Position numbers and translations under genes: made by a program. Shown one piece after another: positions 23,512-34,181 of a stretch of DNA of 64,000 bases; position 1 is the first letter of the stretch; each line of letters begins with the position of its first letter. The notes under the pieces were generated by a model. It was not told where the DNA came from. It saw only the letters and a program-made list of their open reading frames with translations, and made no database searches. Source of the stretch: Daejeonella sp. (GTDB lineage: Bacteria > Bacteroidota > Bacteroidia > Sphingobacteriales > Sphingobacteriaceae); NCBI RefSeq assembly GCF_030684675.1, contig NZ_JAUXXZ010000023.1, positions 62,001 through 126,000 of the forward strand. The letters are read 5' to 3'.

Positions 23512-25929
23512 TTAAAATAACTTTGGAAACTTATCCGGGAAACTGTCGTTCATCATTGCATAAACGATTTCAACAACATCATCCACAGAAGGTTTGGTGA
23601 AATAATCACCATCCGAACCATAGGGTGTACGGTGTGGTTTGGCAGTCAGTGTATGCGGCTGCCCGTCCAAAAACCGGTATCCATTCTGACGTTCCAGTAC
23701 CTGCTGCATGATAAAAGCTGATGAACCTCCGGGAACATCTTCACCAACAACAAGCAATTTATTAGTCTTACTCAAAGATTTTGCGCACAGATTGTCAAGA
23801 TCAAAAGGCAAAAAAGTCTGTGGATCAACAATTTCAATATCGATACCCAAACTCTCAAGTTCCTCAGCAGCCTCTTCCACTATTCTCAAAGTTGAACCGT
23901 ATGAAATAACAGTGATATCCTTTCCTTCACGAATAATCTCTGCTTTACCCAATTCCACTCTGAATTCACCTACATTATCAGGCATGGTCTCTTTCAGGCG
24001 GTAACCGTTAAGACACTCAATAACCAAAGCAGGCTCATCCCCACGAAGGAGTGTATTATACATACCTGCAGCCTGAGTCATATTTCTGGGCACACAAACA
24101 TGCACACCTCTTAAAGAATTGATGATCACTCCCATTGGCGAACCTGAATGCCAGATTCCCTCTAAGCGGTGTCCTCTGGTTCTGACGATAAGGGGAGCTT
24201 TTTGCCTGCCTTTGGTACGGTAACTTAATGTTGCCAGATCATCACTCAGAATATTTAAGGCAAATAGCAAATAATCCAGATACTGAATCTCAGCAATGGG
24301 TCTTAAACCCCGCAAAGCCAAACCAATTCCTTGCCCGATGATGGTCATTTCTCTGATACCGGTATCCGTGATCCTCTTTTTACCAAATTTAGCTTGCAGA
24401 CCGGCAAAACCCTGATTTACATCCCCAATAGCTCCAACATCCTCACCAAAGGCAAGAACACGGGCATCGCGAGCGAAATTTGCATCAAAACATGCATTTA
24501 GAATTTCCCTGCCATCAACCACTTTTGAACTTTCAGAGTATTCAGGTTTAAGTCCTTCGAGATTTAATGGAGATTCCTTTGATCCTGTGAAAAGTTTGGA
24601 ATTATAACGATCAAAAATCTGGTCATGCTGCTGGCTATACCAATCCAACAATGCCTTTTTTGATTCTGAATGATCATGACGCAATAATCTTATTGCATTT
24701 CTGACCATTGCTATGACATCCTTACGGGATGGGTCGATACTTGTTTTAAGCTGAGTGGCTAACTGGATAAGTTCAGGCTTCTGCGTCCTCTCAACAAGAC
24801 TGATCGCTGAATCAAGCTCTGATTTCATCCCTGAATTGAACTCAGCCCATGCCTTCTTCTGACAATTACGAATATATATTTTGGCATTTGCTTCGATCTC
24901 ATTCAACTCATCTTCTGAAGATATAGCTGATTCGATCATCCATTTCCGCATCTGCAACATGCAATCGTATTCATTTTCCCAGGCTATCCTATCCTTATTT
25001 TTATAGCGTTCGTGTGAGCCTGAAGTCGAATGCCCCTGTGGCTGGGTCATTTCAGTAACATGTATCATTACCGGAATATGCTGTTCACGGCAAACCTTGA
25101 TCGCTTTTTCATAGGTTTCACACAAACCGGGATAATCCCAGCCCCTGACTTTAAATATCTCGTACCCTTCGCCCTTATCATCACGCTGAAATCCCTTCAG
25201 AATTTCAGAGATGTCCTGTTTGGTGGTCTGATATTCGGCAGGAACAGAAATCCCATAGGCATCATCCCATATAGAAATTGCCATTGGCACCTGCAGTACT
25301 CCGGCAGCATTGATAGCCTCAAAGAAAATACCCTCTGAAGTCGAAGCATTACCTATGGTTCCGAAAGCAACTTCATTACCATTTACCGAGAAATTCTTTA
25401 AATAATTAAGATCCGGATTGTTTTTATACAACTTCGAAGCCAGAGCTAAACCTACAAGGCGCCCCATTTGCCCGCCTGTAGGCGAAATATCTGAGGACGA
25501 ATTCTTAGTACTTGTCAGATCCATCCAGCTACCATCTTCGTTTAATAGACGGCTTGCAAAATGGCAATTCATCTGTCTGCCTCCCGAACCCGGGTCAGCA
25601 TCAGGATCTGTATTGGCATAAAGCTGAGCAAAGAATTCAGGCATCGTTAGCATACCTGCTGCAAGCATAAAGGTTTGATCCCGGTAATACCCTGAACGCC
25701 AGTCGCCAGCCATAAAGACCTTTGCCATAGCCAGCTGTGCTACCTCTTTTCCATCCCCGAAGATTCCGAATTTAGCTTTACCGGTCAGAACTTCCTTACG
25801 GCCCAAAAGACTTGCCTGCCTGCTTTCAAAAGCAATTTTGTAATCATTAACGATTATGCTTTTGAATGCTTCAAAGCTTAATTCCTCTTGTTCCTGCAGA
25901 TTGTTCTCGTTTACCCGGATTTCTATCAT
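23512..25929 (-). CDS. Fused alpha/beta 2-oxoacid dehydrogenase E1 (branched-chain type)
   Basis: The 805-residue protein joins an E1-alpha-like half (about 1-430; RDQTFMLAAGM, GGRQMNCHFAS, GNASTSEGIFFEAINAAG, QPQGHSTSGSHERY) to an E1-beta-like half (about 470-805; VLAFGEDVGAIGDVNQGFAGLQ, GIREMTIIGQGIGLALRGLRPIAEIQY, PFDLDNL, VVGEDVPGGSS, PHRTPYGSDGDYFTKPS). It would decarboxylate a branched-chain or related 2-oxoacid with thiamine diphosphate and pass the acyl group to a lipoyl E2, which is not in the window. The thiamine-binding GDG...N motif appears as GNA...DD, an Asp/Asn exchange. Substrate is inferred, not proven. Confidence 0.88.
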   Translation of the reverse strand: MIEIRVNENNLQEQEELSFEAFKSIIVNDYKIAFESRQASLLGRKEVLTGKAKFGIFGDGKEVAQLAMAKVFMAGDWRSGYYRDQTFMLAAGMLTMPEFFAQLYANTDPDADPGSGGRQMNCHFASRLLNEDGSWMDLTSTKNSSSDISPTGGQMGRLVGLALASKLYKNNPDLNYLKNFSVNGNEVAFGTIGNASTSEGIFFEAINAAGVLQVPMAISIWDDAYGISVPAEYQTTKQDISEILKGFQRDDKGEGYEIFKVRGWDYPGLCETYEKAIKVCREQHIPVMIHVTEMTQPQGHSTSGSHERYKNKDRIAWENEYDCMLQMRKWMIESAISSEDELNEIEANAKIYIRNCQKKAWAEFNSGMKSELDSAISLVERTQKPELIQLATQLKTSIDPSRKDVIAMVRNAIRLLRHDHSESKKALLDWYSQQHDQIFDRYNSKLFTGSKESPLNLEGLKPEYSESSKVVDGREILNACFDANFARDARVLAFGEDVGAIGDVNQGFAGLQAKFGKKRITDTGIREMTIIGQGIGLALRGLRPIAEIQYLDYLLFALNILSDDLATLSYRTKGRQKAPLIVRTRGHRLEGIWHSGSPMGVIINSLRGVHVCVPRNMTQAAGMYNTLLRGDEPALVIECLNGYRLKETMPDNVGEFRVELGKAEIIREGKDITVISYGSTLRIVEEAAEELESLGIDIEIVDPQTFLPFDLDNLCAKSLSKTNKLLVVGEDVPGGSSAFIMQQVLERQNGYRFLDGQPHTLTAKPHRTPYGSDGDYFTKPSVDDVVEIVYAMMNDSFPDKFPKLF

Positions 25930-26114
25930 AGAATTGCTTTATGGCCAAAAATAAGAAAAGAGTGCAGGAAATGATAATCCTGATGCAAAATAATAATTCG
26001 CTTATTCAGGAATTAGCCAAATAATAACATCCGGATGATTAATAAATAAATGCAATCGCCTGATTTGGAATGATATTTGAATGATTCTGTTTGATATTGC
26101 TAAAATAAATTAAG

Positions 26115-26504
26115 ATGAAAAAAGTATTAATCCTGTTAGCTGCCGTAATTGTAATTGTGGTTTTTAAGTCAATGCAAACTGAAAATAAAGCAGAATTCAA
26201 ATTTGATAAAGAAACTCATGATTTCGGACAGATCCCGAAGGGCACACCAGTTAGTGCCGAATTTACCTTCACAAATACGGGAGGTGAACCATTGATTATT
26301 TCCTCAATTGAATCAAGCTGCGACTGTATCATTACCAAATTCACTAGAGAACCTATTTTAGAAGGAGGCAAAGGAATTATTACTATCACTTATGATGCTG
26401 CTTTGCCTCAGGCAGGATTTACAAAAGCTGTGAGGGTTAAATCCAATGCAAGAACCCCTATTAAAGTACTCTATGTTAAAGGTGAGGTCCGGAGTGCCGG
26501 CTGA
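26115..26504 (+). CDS. DUF1573 domain protein
   Basis: The 129-residue protein has one N-terminal hydrophobic helix (VLILLAAVIVIVVF), then a single DUF1573 Ig-like domain: FDKETHDFGQIPKGTPVSAEFTFTNTGGEPLIIS, SSCDCI and ITITYDA. The helix has no clear cleavage site, so it may be membrane-anchored with the domain in the periplasm. The family is abundant in Bacteroidota and its function is not known. A terminator follows directly. Confidence 0.85.
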   Translation: MKKVLILLAAVIVIVVFKSMQTENKAEFKFDKETHDFGQIPKGTPVSAEFTFTNTGGEPLIISSIESSCDCIITKFTREPILEGGKGIITITYDAALPQAGFTKAVRVKSNARTPIKVLYVKGEVRSAG

Positions 26505-26528
26505 TAAATAATCATAAATTAAAAATTA

Positions 26529-26558
26529 AAAAGCCTCTCCCATTCGGAGAGGTTTTTT
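26529..26558 (+). terminator. Intrinsic terminator after the DUF1573 gene
   Basis: CCTCTCC (26534-26540) and GGAGAGG (26546-26552) form a stem, extended by A-T/G-T pairs, followed by TTTTTT. It ends only 12 bp before the aminotransferase ATG, so that gene's transcript must begin nearly at its start codon or inside this region. Confidence 0.85.
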
Positions 26559-26569
26559 AATTTTGTACC

Positions 26570-27766
26570 ATGCCAGAAATTTCAAGTAAAGGCAGGCAGA
26601 TGCCTGCTTCTCCAATTCGCAAGCTTACTCCTTTTGCTGATCAGGCAAAACGTGAAGGAAAAAAGGTTTATCATTTAAATATCGGTCAGCCGGATATTGA
26701 GACCCCTCAGGGAATGCTCGATGCGATAAAAAATATAGATTTTAAGGTCTGGGCCTATACCCCTTCAGAAGGAACGCTGGTTTATCGTACCAAGCTGACT
26801 GAATATTATAATAAACTGGGTTATAACATCAATCCGGCACAGATCCTGGTGACAGTAGGTGGTTCTGAAGCAATTACTATCGCAATGCAGGCCTGTGTCA
26901 ACGAAGGTGATGAGATCATAATTCCTGAGCCTTTTTATGCCAACTATAATGGATTCGCCTGCATGAGCAATGTGGTGGTGAAGCCCATCCTGTCTGTCAT
27001 TGAAAACGGATTTGCGCTCCCTCCGATCTCTGAATTTGAGAAACTGATTAGTCCGAAGACCAAAGCTATCATAATTTGTAATCCAAATAACCCAACCGGG
27101 TACCTGTATTCAAAACAAGAATTGGAGGCTCTTAGAGAGTTATGCCTCAAATATAACCTGTTCCTCTTCTCTGACGAGGCTTATCGTGAGTTCTGCTATT
27201 ATGGTAAGGAATTTATTTCTCCAATGCATCTCGAAGGACTTGATCAGCATGTGATCGTTTTAGATACTGTTTCCAAACGATACAGTGCCTGTGGTGCCCG
27301 TCTGGGATGTCTGATTACAAAAAACAAGGAAGTAATTGCCGCGGGATTGAAATTCGCACAGGCACGTCTGAGTCCGGGTATGGTTGAACAGATTGCAGCA
27401 ACAGCCGCAGTTGACACACCTGATAGCTATTTTGAACAGGTAAATAAGGAATATACCATCCGCAGGAATACACTGGTTGAGCGACTTAACAAAATTGAAG
27501 GGGTATTTTGTCCGAACCCCGGTGGTGCGTTTTATGTTGTTGCAAAATTCCCGATCGACAATGCGGATAAATTCTGCCAGTGGATGCTGGAAGAGTTTGA
27601 ACATGAAAATTCGACAGTAATGATGGCGCCTGCAACCGGATTTTACAGTACTGCAGGGGCCGGAACTAACGAAGTACGTTTGGCATACGTTTTGAACAAG
27701 GAAGATCTGGAAGCCGCAATGACCTGCCTTGAGCAGGCATTAAAAGTGTATCCGGGACGGATATAG
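26570..27766 (+). CDS. Class I/II pyridoxal-phosphate aminotransferase (aspartate/aromatic type)
   Basis: The 398-residue fold-type I enzyme shows FADQAKREGKKVYHLNIGQPDIETP, VTVGGSEAITIAMQA, IICNPNNPTGYLYS, LFSDEAYREF and the PLP-lysine region LDTVSKRYSACGARLG with Lys near residue 236, then RLAYVLN carrying the carboxylate-binding Arg. It belongs to the AspC-like I-gamma group. Because tyrosine and phenylalanine synthesis needs a transaminase and none is in the aromatic cluster 3 kb upstream, this is a candidate for that step, but an aspartate role is equally possible. Confidence 0.88.
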   Translation: MPEISSKGRQMPASPIRKLTPFADQAKREGKKVYHLNIGQPDIETPQGMLDAIKNIDFKVWAYTPSEGTLVYRTKLTEYYNKLGYNINPAQILVTVGGSEAITIAMQACVNEGDEIIIPEPFYANYNGFACMSNVVVKPILSVIENGFALPPISEFEKLISPKTKAIIICNPNNPTGYLYSKQELEALRELCLKYNLFLFSDEAYREFCYYGKEFISPMHLEGLDQHVIVLDTVSKRYSACGARLGCLITKNKEVIAAGLKFAQARLSPGMVEQIAATAAVDTPDSYFEQVNKEYTIRRNTLVERLNKIEGVFCPNPGGAFYVVAKFPIDNADKFCQWMLEEFEHENSTVMMAPATGFYSTAGAGTNEVRLAYVLNKEDLEAAMTCLEQALKVYPGRI

Positions 27767-27799
27767 TGGCTTTTGCAGGGATGCTATTGTAATATTTCG

Positions 27800-27807
27800 T
27801 ATCTTTG
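27800..27807 (+). promoter_or_regulatory. Promoter -7 element of tmRNA
   Basis: TATCTTTG matches the TAnnTTTG -7 consensus exactly and lies 28 bp upstream of the mature tmRNA 5' end. A short 5' precursor would be removed by RNase P. A TTTTG about 24 bp upstream may serve as the -33 element. Confidence 0.5.
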
Positions 27808-27835
27808 CATTATATACTCTCCAACACAAAATTCA

Positions 27836-28204
27836 GGGGCCGACCGGAATTGACAGGATGGAGGCAGGTATGTAAGCATGCAGCGCATTGTGAGTAGTAG
27901 CGCTTAAATCTGAACTTTCAAACCACAATTGGCGAAAATAACTACGCCTTAGCTGCTTAATTTAGAATTAAGTAAGCTTTTGTTCCGTCAGATTCTGTTC
28001 TGTAATCTGACATCAGGAGCATCGAACAACAGGACTGGCCAGGGTTTAATGATGTGATAATCCGGTAAGACAAGACATCTACGGAAGACGGTACAGGTAA
28101 GCGGTTGACCTTCCCCTTCCCGACAATTAAACAACAGCTAAGCATGTAGAAAGCGTAACATGTCCCATGTTTGGACGAGGGTTCGAATCCCTCCGGCTCC
28201 ACCA
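27836..28204 (+). ncRNA. ssrA: tmRNA (transfer-messenger RNA)
   Basis: The 369-nt RNA rescues stalled ribosomes by trans-translation. Its 5' end GGGGCCG pairs with 3' CGGCTCC to form a tRNA-Ala-like acceptor stem, followed by discriminator A and an encoded CCA. The T-arm GAGGGTTCGAATCCCTC is intact. The tag reading frame starts with GGC at 27931 and encodes GENNYALAA then TAA (27958-27960), the typical Bacteroidota degradation tag. A terminator follows 8 bp later. SmpB is not in the window. Confidence 0.97.
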
Positions 28205-28212
28205 CAGAAGCA

Positions 28213-28243
28213 GAAAAAGCTATCCTTATGGGATAGCTTTTTC
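28213..28243 (+). terminator. Intrinsic terminator of tmRNA
   Basis: A perfect 13-bp stem GAAAAAGCTATCC (28213-28225) and GGATAGCTTTTTC (28231-28243) with a 5-nt loop and internal T5 follows the tmRNA 3' end by 8 bp. Confidence 0.85.
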
Positions 28244-28327
28244 GCTTCGTGGTGTTCCACAGCGATGGAGGCACGACATCTGCTGTCGGAACTCTATATA
28301 ATTGAGTTCAATTTAGTAAGTTTATGA

Positions 28328-28654
28328 ATGACACAAGCTTTGCCATATTGTATATATGTACTTTTTAGCGAAAAGGATGCAATGCTTTATGTTGGATATT
28401 CTTCAAATCTTGCAAACCGGATAGTAAATCACAATGCCGGTAGAACGAAAAGCACAGCGTCAAGAAGACCTCTCAAACTAATCTTCTGCGAATTTTATCT
28501 GTTTGAAAAAGATGCCAGAAATCGTGAAAAGTATTTAAAAACTACAGCAGGTAAAAGAGCATTAAAACTAATGCTTCGATCAACGCTTCATAGCCTTGGC
28601 TATGCGGAAAAAGTATCATTTATTTTCGCCAATGAGGATGAGGATAATGACTAA
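28328..28654 (+). CDS. GIY-YIG nuclease superfamily protein
   Basis: The 108-residue protein is a stand-alone GIY-YIG domain. CIYVLFS carries the first Tyr, and LYVGYSSNLANRIVNHNAG gives the second motif (YVG) with the conserved Arg in NLANRI. CEFYLFEKDARNREKYLKT contains the catalytic Glu region. It belongs to the UPF0213/YhbQ-like short family of Bacteroidota. An ATG at 28324 is out of frame, so 28328 is the start. Such genes often sit directly beside tRNA or tmRNA genes, as here 85 bp after the tmRNA terminator. No recombinase accompanies it. Confidence 0.85.
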   Translation: MTQALPYCIYVLFSEKDAMLYVGYSSNLANRIVNHNAGRTKSTASRRPLKLIFCEFYLFEKDARNREKYLKTTAGKRALKLMLRSTLHSLGYAEKVSFIFANEDEDND

Positions 28655-28739
28655 TATTTGGATGAAGCTCTTCTGATTCGCCGAAGCGACCTATGGTGGA
28701 CGAAGTCCACCGCAGGGTTGCGAAGGAGACTAAATGATA

Positions 28740-28769
28740 AAAACCAAGCCCATAAGGTTTGGTTTTTTT
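28740..28769 (+). terminator. Intrinsic terminator downstream of the GIY-YIG gene
   Basis: AAAACCAAGCC (28740-28750) and GGTTTGGTTTT (28756-28766) form an 11-bp stem with one G-U, ending in a run of seven T. Confidence 0.8.
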
Positions 28770-28917
28770 ATGTAATAATTTTCAGGAGGGATGAGAACCC
28801 GGATGGCTCTAAACTTTCTCTGGATGGGGATGAACGAAAATCATAACATCAAGAGCCTTATTAAAATAATCATCTGTTATTTCAGTCCGATTTAAATAGC
28901 TTAAGCGATATTATACT

Positions 28918-28932
28918 ATAGACAAAATCTAT
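28918..28932 (+). promoter_or_regulatory. OxyR-like operator half-site upstream of katG
   Basis: ATAG-N7-CTAT (28918-28921 and 28929-28932) matches exactly one half of the published OxyR consensus ATAG-N7-CTAT-N7-ATAG-N7-CTAT, and the dyad extends one more pair (T/A). The following half is weak (TAAA, GATA). It lies about 45 bp upstream of the katG -7 box, a suitable activator position. Confidence 0.5.
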
Positions 28933-28976
28933 AACAACATAAACATAATCGATAAGATTTATAATATAGAATAATG

Positions 28977-28984
28977 TAGCTTTG
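28977..28984 (+). promoter_or_regulatory. katG promoter -7 element
   Basis: TAGCTTTG is a perfect TAnnTTTG match. No good TTTG is found 19-21 bp upstream, which fits a promoter needing an activator. Transcription from about 28990 would give a leader of roughly 70 nt. Confidence 0.5.
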
Positions 28985-29047
28985 AATAGGCGAATTAAAC
29001 CGCAAAAACCTACAAATTCGATATATTTATCTTATATAATTTAATAA

Positions 29048-31267
<2,220 letters not shown>

Positions 31268-31290
31268 TTTAATAAAAAATAATTTAATAG

Positions 31291-31323
31291 AAAAGGTGGC
31301 CAGATAATGAGCCACCTTTTTTT
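31291..31323 (+). terminator. Intrinsic terminator of katG
   Basis: AAAAGGTGGC (31291-31300) and GCCACCTTTT (31311-31320) form a perfect 10-bp stem followed by more T, 23 bp after the katG stop. Confidence 0.9.
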
Positions 31324-31506
31324 ATACCCTGCTCATTCGCTTATTATCTATTCGAATAGATTTAATATCCATAAAAATTTAGCGACTAGAATTTAGTTGC
31401 AATTACAAATCGCCTTTTATAGATTTGTAATAACCGTTTAATAATTCAATGACATAACCTGTAGCTGCTTATAGATATATTGGTTCAGTTTATAAACTGT
31501 TCCATC

Positions 31507-31770
31507 ATGTCGAGATTTGAAAAGCTACAAAGAAGATTTTTATCAGTACCTAAAGACTTCACATGGGAAGAATTGGTTAAAATTTTATCTGCCTTTGGTT
31601 ATGAAGAAATTATTGCTGGAAAAACGGGTGGATCAAGAAGGAAATTCAAAGATAGTAACAATAATATCATCTCCCTTCATAAACCTCATCCCTCCAGCAT
31701 ATTAAAAGAATACACTATTTCTGATGTGATTAATCATCTAAAAATAAATGGGCATATTAAACATGAATGA
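31507..31770 (+). CDS. hicA: HicA-family toxin
   Basis: The 87-residue basic protein resembles HicA mRNA interferases, with their double-stranded-RNA-binding-like fold. FTWEELVKILSAFGYEE is followed by GKTGGSRRKFKD and LHKPHPSSILKEYTISDVINHL. In canonical HicA the GSH histidine is catalytic; here the motif reads GSR, as I recall for a sub-branch in Bacteroidota. The ATG at 31507 is preferred over an upstream in-frame TTG at 31480. It overlaps the antitoxin gene by 8 bp, the usual order toxin-antitoxin. Confidence 0.8.
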   Translation: MSRFEKLQRRFLSVPKDFTWEELVKILSAFGYEEIIAGKTGGSRRKFKDSNNNIISLHKPHPSSILKEYTISDVINHLKINGHIKHE

Positions 31771-32152
31771 TATCTTACAATACAAGGAATACTATGCTTC
31801 GATACAATTAAGTGCTGATGATGAAATATTTACCGGCAAGGTATTAGGCATTAATGACCTGATAAATTTCGAAGGGTCTTCAGTTTCAGAATTAAAAAAA
31901 GCTTTCAAAGAGGCTGTAGATGACTATCTGCAAACCTGTTCAAGTATTGGCAAAACACCAGACAAGACTTTTAAAGGCAGTTTCAATGTCCGTGTTTCGC
32001 CTAAGCTTCACCAGGAAGCTTCTACATTTGCAGCCATTCACAATATTACTTTAAATGAATTTGTTAAAACAGCACTTTCATATGCATTGAAGCAAAAAGA
32101 AGATGTCAGTCAAATTCTGGAAGAAAATAACAAAAAGCTGGAAACCGCTTAA
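31763..32152 (+). CDS. hicB: HicB-family antitoxin
   Basis: The 129-residue protein has an N-terminal HicB partially degenerated RNase-H-like domain (YYASIQLSADDEIFTGKVLGINDLINFEGSSVSELKKAFKEAVDDYL) and a C-terminal ribbon-helix-helix motif (GSFNVRVSPKLHQEASTFAAIHNITLNEFVKTAL) for DNA binding and autoregulation. The start at 31763 fits the usual MNDILQYK opening; a second ATG five codons upstream is possible. Together with hicA it forms a type II toxin-antitoxin pair. Confidence 0.88.
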   Translation: MNDILQYKEYYASIQLSADDEIFTGKVLGINDLINFEGSSVSELKKAFKEAVDDYLQTCSSIGKTPDKTFKGSFNVRVSPKLHQEASTFAAIHNITLNEFVKTALSYALKQKEDVSQILEENNKKLETA

Positions 32153-32182
32153 GCGCCTTTCGAAACATTATATTATTAAAAA

Positions 32183-32674
32183 ATGATCCAAAACCTCATC
32201 CATCAATACAATTTACTCCCCCACCCCGAAGGAGGTTATTTTAAAGAGACTTACCGATCAACAGAAAGTATTCCGGCGAACGGATTACCATTAAGATTTC
32301 CCGCTGAGCGGACTTTCAGCACCGCCATTTATTTTCTGTTATTAAAAGATTTATTTTCAGCTTTCCACCGCATCAAAAGTGATGAATGCTGGCATTTTTA
32401 TGAAGGAGACAGCCTGAGTGTGCATGTGCTGCATCTTGACGGAACTTACGAACTGATTCGTCTGGGTAAAAACCGCGAAGAAGGAGAAGTTTATCAGGCC
32501 ATAGTACCTGCCTGTGCATGGTTTGCTTCAGAAACAAGCGGAGAATATTCATTTGTTGGCTGTACCGTAGCTCCGGGATTTGATTTCACCAATTTTGAAC
32601 TTGCTAAAGCTGCTGAACTGAAACCAGAATATCCCGAATCTGCAAGCTTAATTGAAAGACTTTGTCGTCAGTGA
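32183..32674 (+). CDS. Cupin-fold DUF985 protein
   Basis: The 163-residue protein is a DUF985/cupin_5 (RmlC-like) domain: LLPHPEGGYFKETYRS, TAIYFLLLKDLFSAFHRIKSDECWHFYEGDSLSVH, VYQAIVPACAWFASE and YSFVGCTVAPGFDFTNFELA. These are the family's conserved blocks. The His/Glu residues in FHRIKSDECWHFYEG could bind metal. Function is not established; some relatives are thought to be sugar-related epimerase-like cupins. It lies between HicB and the first sulfatase, 42 bp from the latter. Confidence 0.85.
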   Translation: MIQNLIHQYNLLPHPEGGYFKETYRSTESIPANGLPLRFPAERTFSTAIYFLLLKDLFSAFHRIKSDECWHFYEGDSLSVHVLHLDGTYELIRLGKNREEGEVYQAIVPACAWFASETSGEYSFVGCTVAPGFDFTNFELAKAAELKPEYPESASLIERLCRQ

Positions 32675-32716
32675 AAAATCTTTAAATTACAGTATAATTA
32701 ATACAAGTTTTCATTC

Positions 32717-34162
32717 ATGAAAATTCTATCATTTATTCTGGTGGTACTTATACTTCCAACGAGTATAATTGCTCAAAAAATCACCACAAGGGCAAAAAAT
32801 GTATTGATTATTTATTCAGATGATCATAGTTATCATGCCTTAGGTGCTGCCGGGAACAAGGAGATTTCAACCCCAAATCTGGATAAACTGGCAAAATCAG
32901 GATTGATGTTTACCCAGACTCATGTAATGGGCGGGCATCAGGGTGCAGTTTGTATCCCAAGCCGTGTGATGCTACTAACAGGTCGCTACGTAAACAGATT
33001 ACCCGGAGATGGAAATACAATCCCCGATAGCATTGTTAGTTTGCCCGAAGTATTACGAAAACAGGGTTATAACACCTACCATACCGGTAAATGGCATAGT
33101 GATAAAGCATCCCATAGCCGCATGTTCAGTACAGGAGGGGATATATTTTTTGGAGGAATGCATTTTCCGAAATTTGGCGGACAGGAACATCCAACAGTAT
33201 CTCTTTTCGATAGTACCGGAGTTTATAGTGAAAACCGCAAGCGGGTCAGTGATATTTACAGCACCACGCTTTATGCAGATAATGCCATCCGCTTTTTGAG
33301 TAGTTCAACAGCGAATACAAATCCATTTTTCTGTTATGTGGCTTTTACTTCTCCGCATGATCCAAGAACTCCTCCAGGGAATTTTGCAACAATGTATGAT
33401 CCAAAAAAAATTACCTTGCCAGCAAATTTCCTGATTAAACATCCTTTTGATAATGGTGATCTGAATGTACGGGATGAACAATTGTTACCTGTTCCCCGGG
33501 ATCCGGAAGCTACTAAAAAAGAGATTGCCCTATACTATGGAATGGTTAGTGAAATGGATGCCCAGGTTGGGAGGATTTTAGAAGCACTTGAGAAAAACGG
33601 CTTGAAAGAAAATACCTTAATTGTTTTTGCAGGTGATAACGGCCTGGCAGTGGGACAGCATGGATTACTCGGCAAGCAAAATCTTTATGAGCATAGCATC
33701 AGAGTACCCATGATTATGTCAGGTCCCGATATACCTGTTAACAAGAAAACTGAAGGATTTACTTACCTGAGTGATATTACACCGACAATAATAGATTATC
33801 TGGAGGTAAAAAGACCCTCAAGTGTGGAAGGACGTTCATTATTGCCTGTTATTCAGGATCCATCAAGAAAGGTCAGATCATCTATTTACAATGTTTATGG
33901 TCACTGGAGCAGAAGTATTAAATCTGAGGATGGTTATAAAATGATCGTTTATAATGTGGATGGAATCGCAACTACACAGTTGTTCAATCTCAAAAAAGAC
34001 CCATTGGAAATTAAAGATCTTTCCAAAGAGCCGGCCTACAATGAAAAGATCCTGCAAATGAGAAATCTGCTGAAACAGCAAATGACAGCTGCATTCGACG
34101 ATCTTAATATTGATCTGCCTGATTGGGGAAGAAAGAAAAATCAGAAATCCCGTGGTAGTTGA
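32717..34162 (+). CDS. Secreted type I sulfatase
   Basis: The 481-residue protein starts with a signal peptide (MKILSFILVVLILPTSIIAQ). It shows metal-binding D35/D36 (IIYSDDHSYH), the formylglycine-forming C79-x-P-S-R (AVCIPSRVMLLTGR), HTGKWH near residue 122, FTSPHDPRTPP, and AGDNGLAVGQHGLLGKQNLYEHSIRVP. This layout belongs to the alkaline-phosphatase-like S1 family that removes sulfate esters from glycans. The Cys must be converted by a maturase not seen here. It opens a run of glycan genes and is followed 19 bp later by a truncated fucosidase, as in carbohydrate utilisation loci. Confidence 0.92.
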   Translation: MKILSFILVVLILPTSIIAQKITTRAKNVLIIYSDDHSYHALGAAGNKEISTPNLDKLAKSGLMFTQTHVMGGHQGAVCIPSRVMLLTGRYVNRLPGDGNTIPDSIVSLPEVLRKQGYNTYHTGKWHSDKASHSRMFSTGGDIFFGGMHFPKFGGQEHPTVSLFDSTGVYSENRKRVSDIYSTTLYADNAIRFLSSSTANTNPFFCYVAFTSPHDPRTPPGNFATMYDPKKITLPANFLIKHPFDNGDLNVRDEQLLPVPRDPEATKKEIALYYGMVSEMDAQVGRILEALEKNGLKENTLIVFAGDNGLAVGQHGLLGKQNLYEHSIRVPMIMSGPDIPVNKKTEGFTYLSDITPTIIDYLEVKRPSSVEGRSLLPVIQDPSRKVRSSIYNVYGHWSRSIKSEDGYKMIVYNVDGIATTQLFNLKKDPLEIKDLSKEPAYNEKILQMRNLLKQQMTAAFDDLNIDLPDWGRKKNQKSRGS

Positions 34163-34181
34163 AAACAGAAAATCAATTAAA

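Noticed and set aside
27957-28274. 105-residue ORF on the minus strand over the tmRNA
   Set aside because: It overlaps a clearly identified tmRNA and its terminator.
28658-28846. 62-residue ORF after the GIY-YIG gene
   Set aside because: It starts at TTG, spans the terminator hairpin at 28740-28769 and shows no conserved domain beyond a short similarity to GIY-YIG tails.
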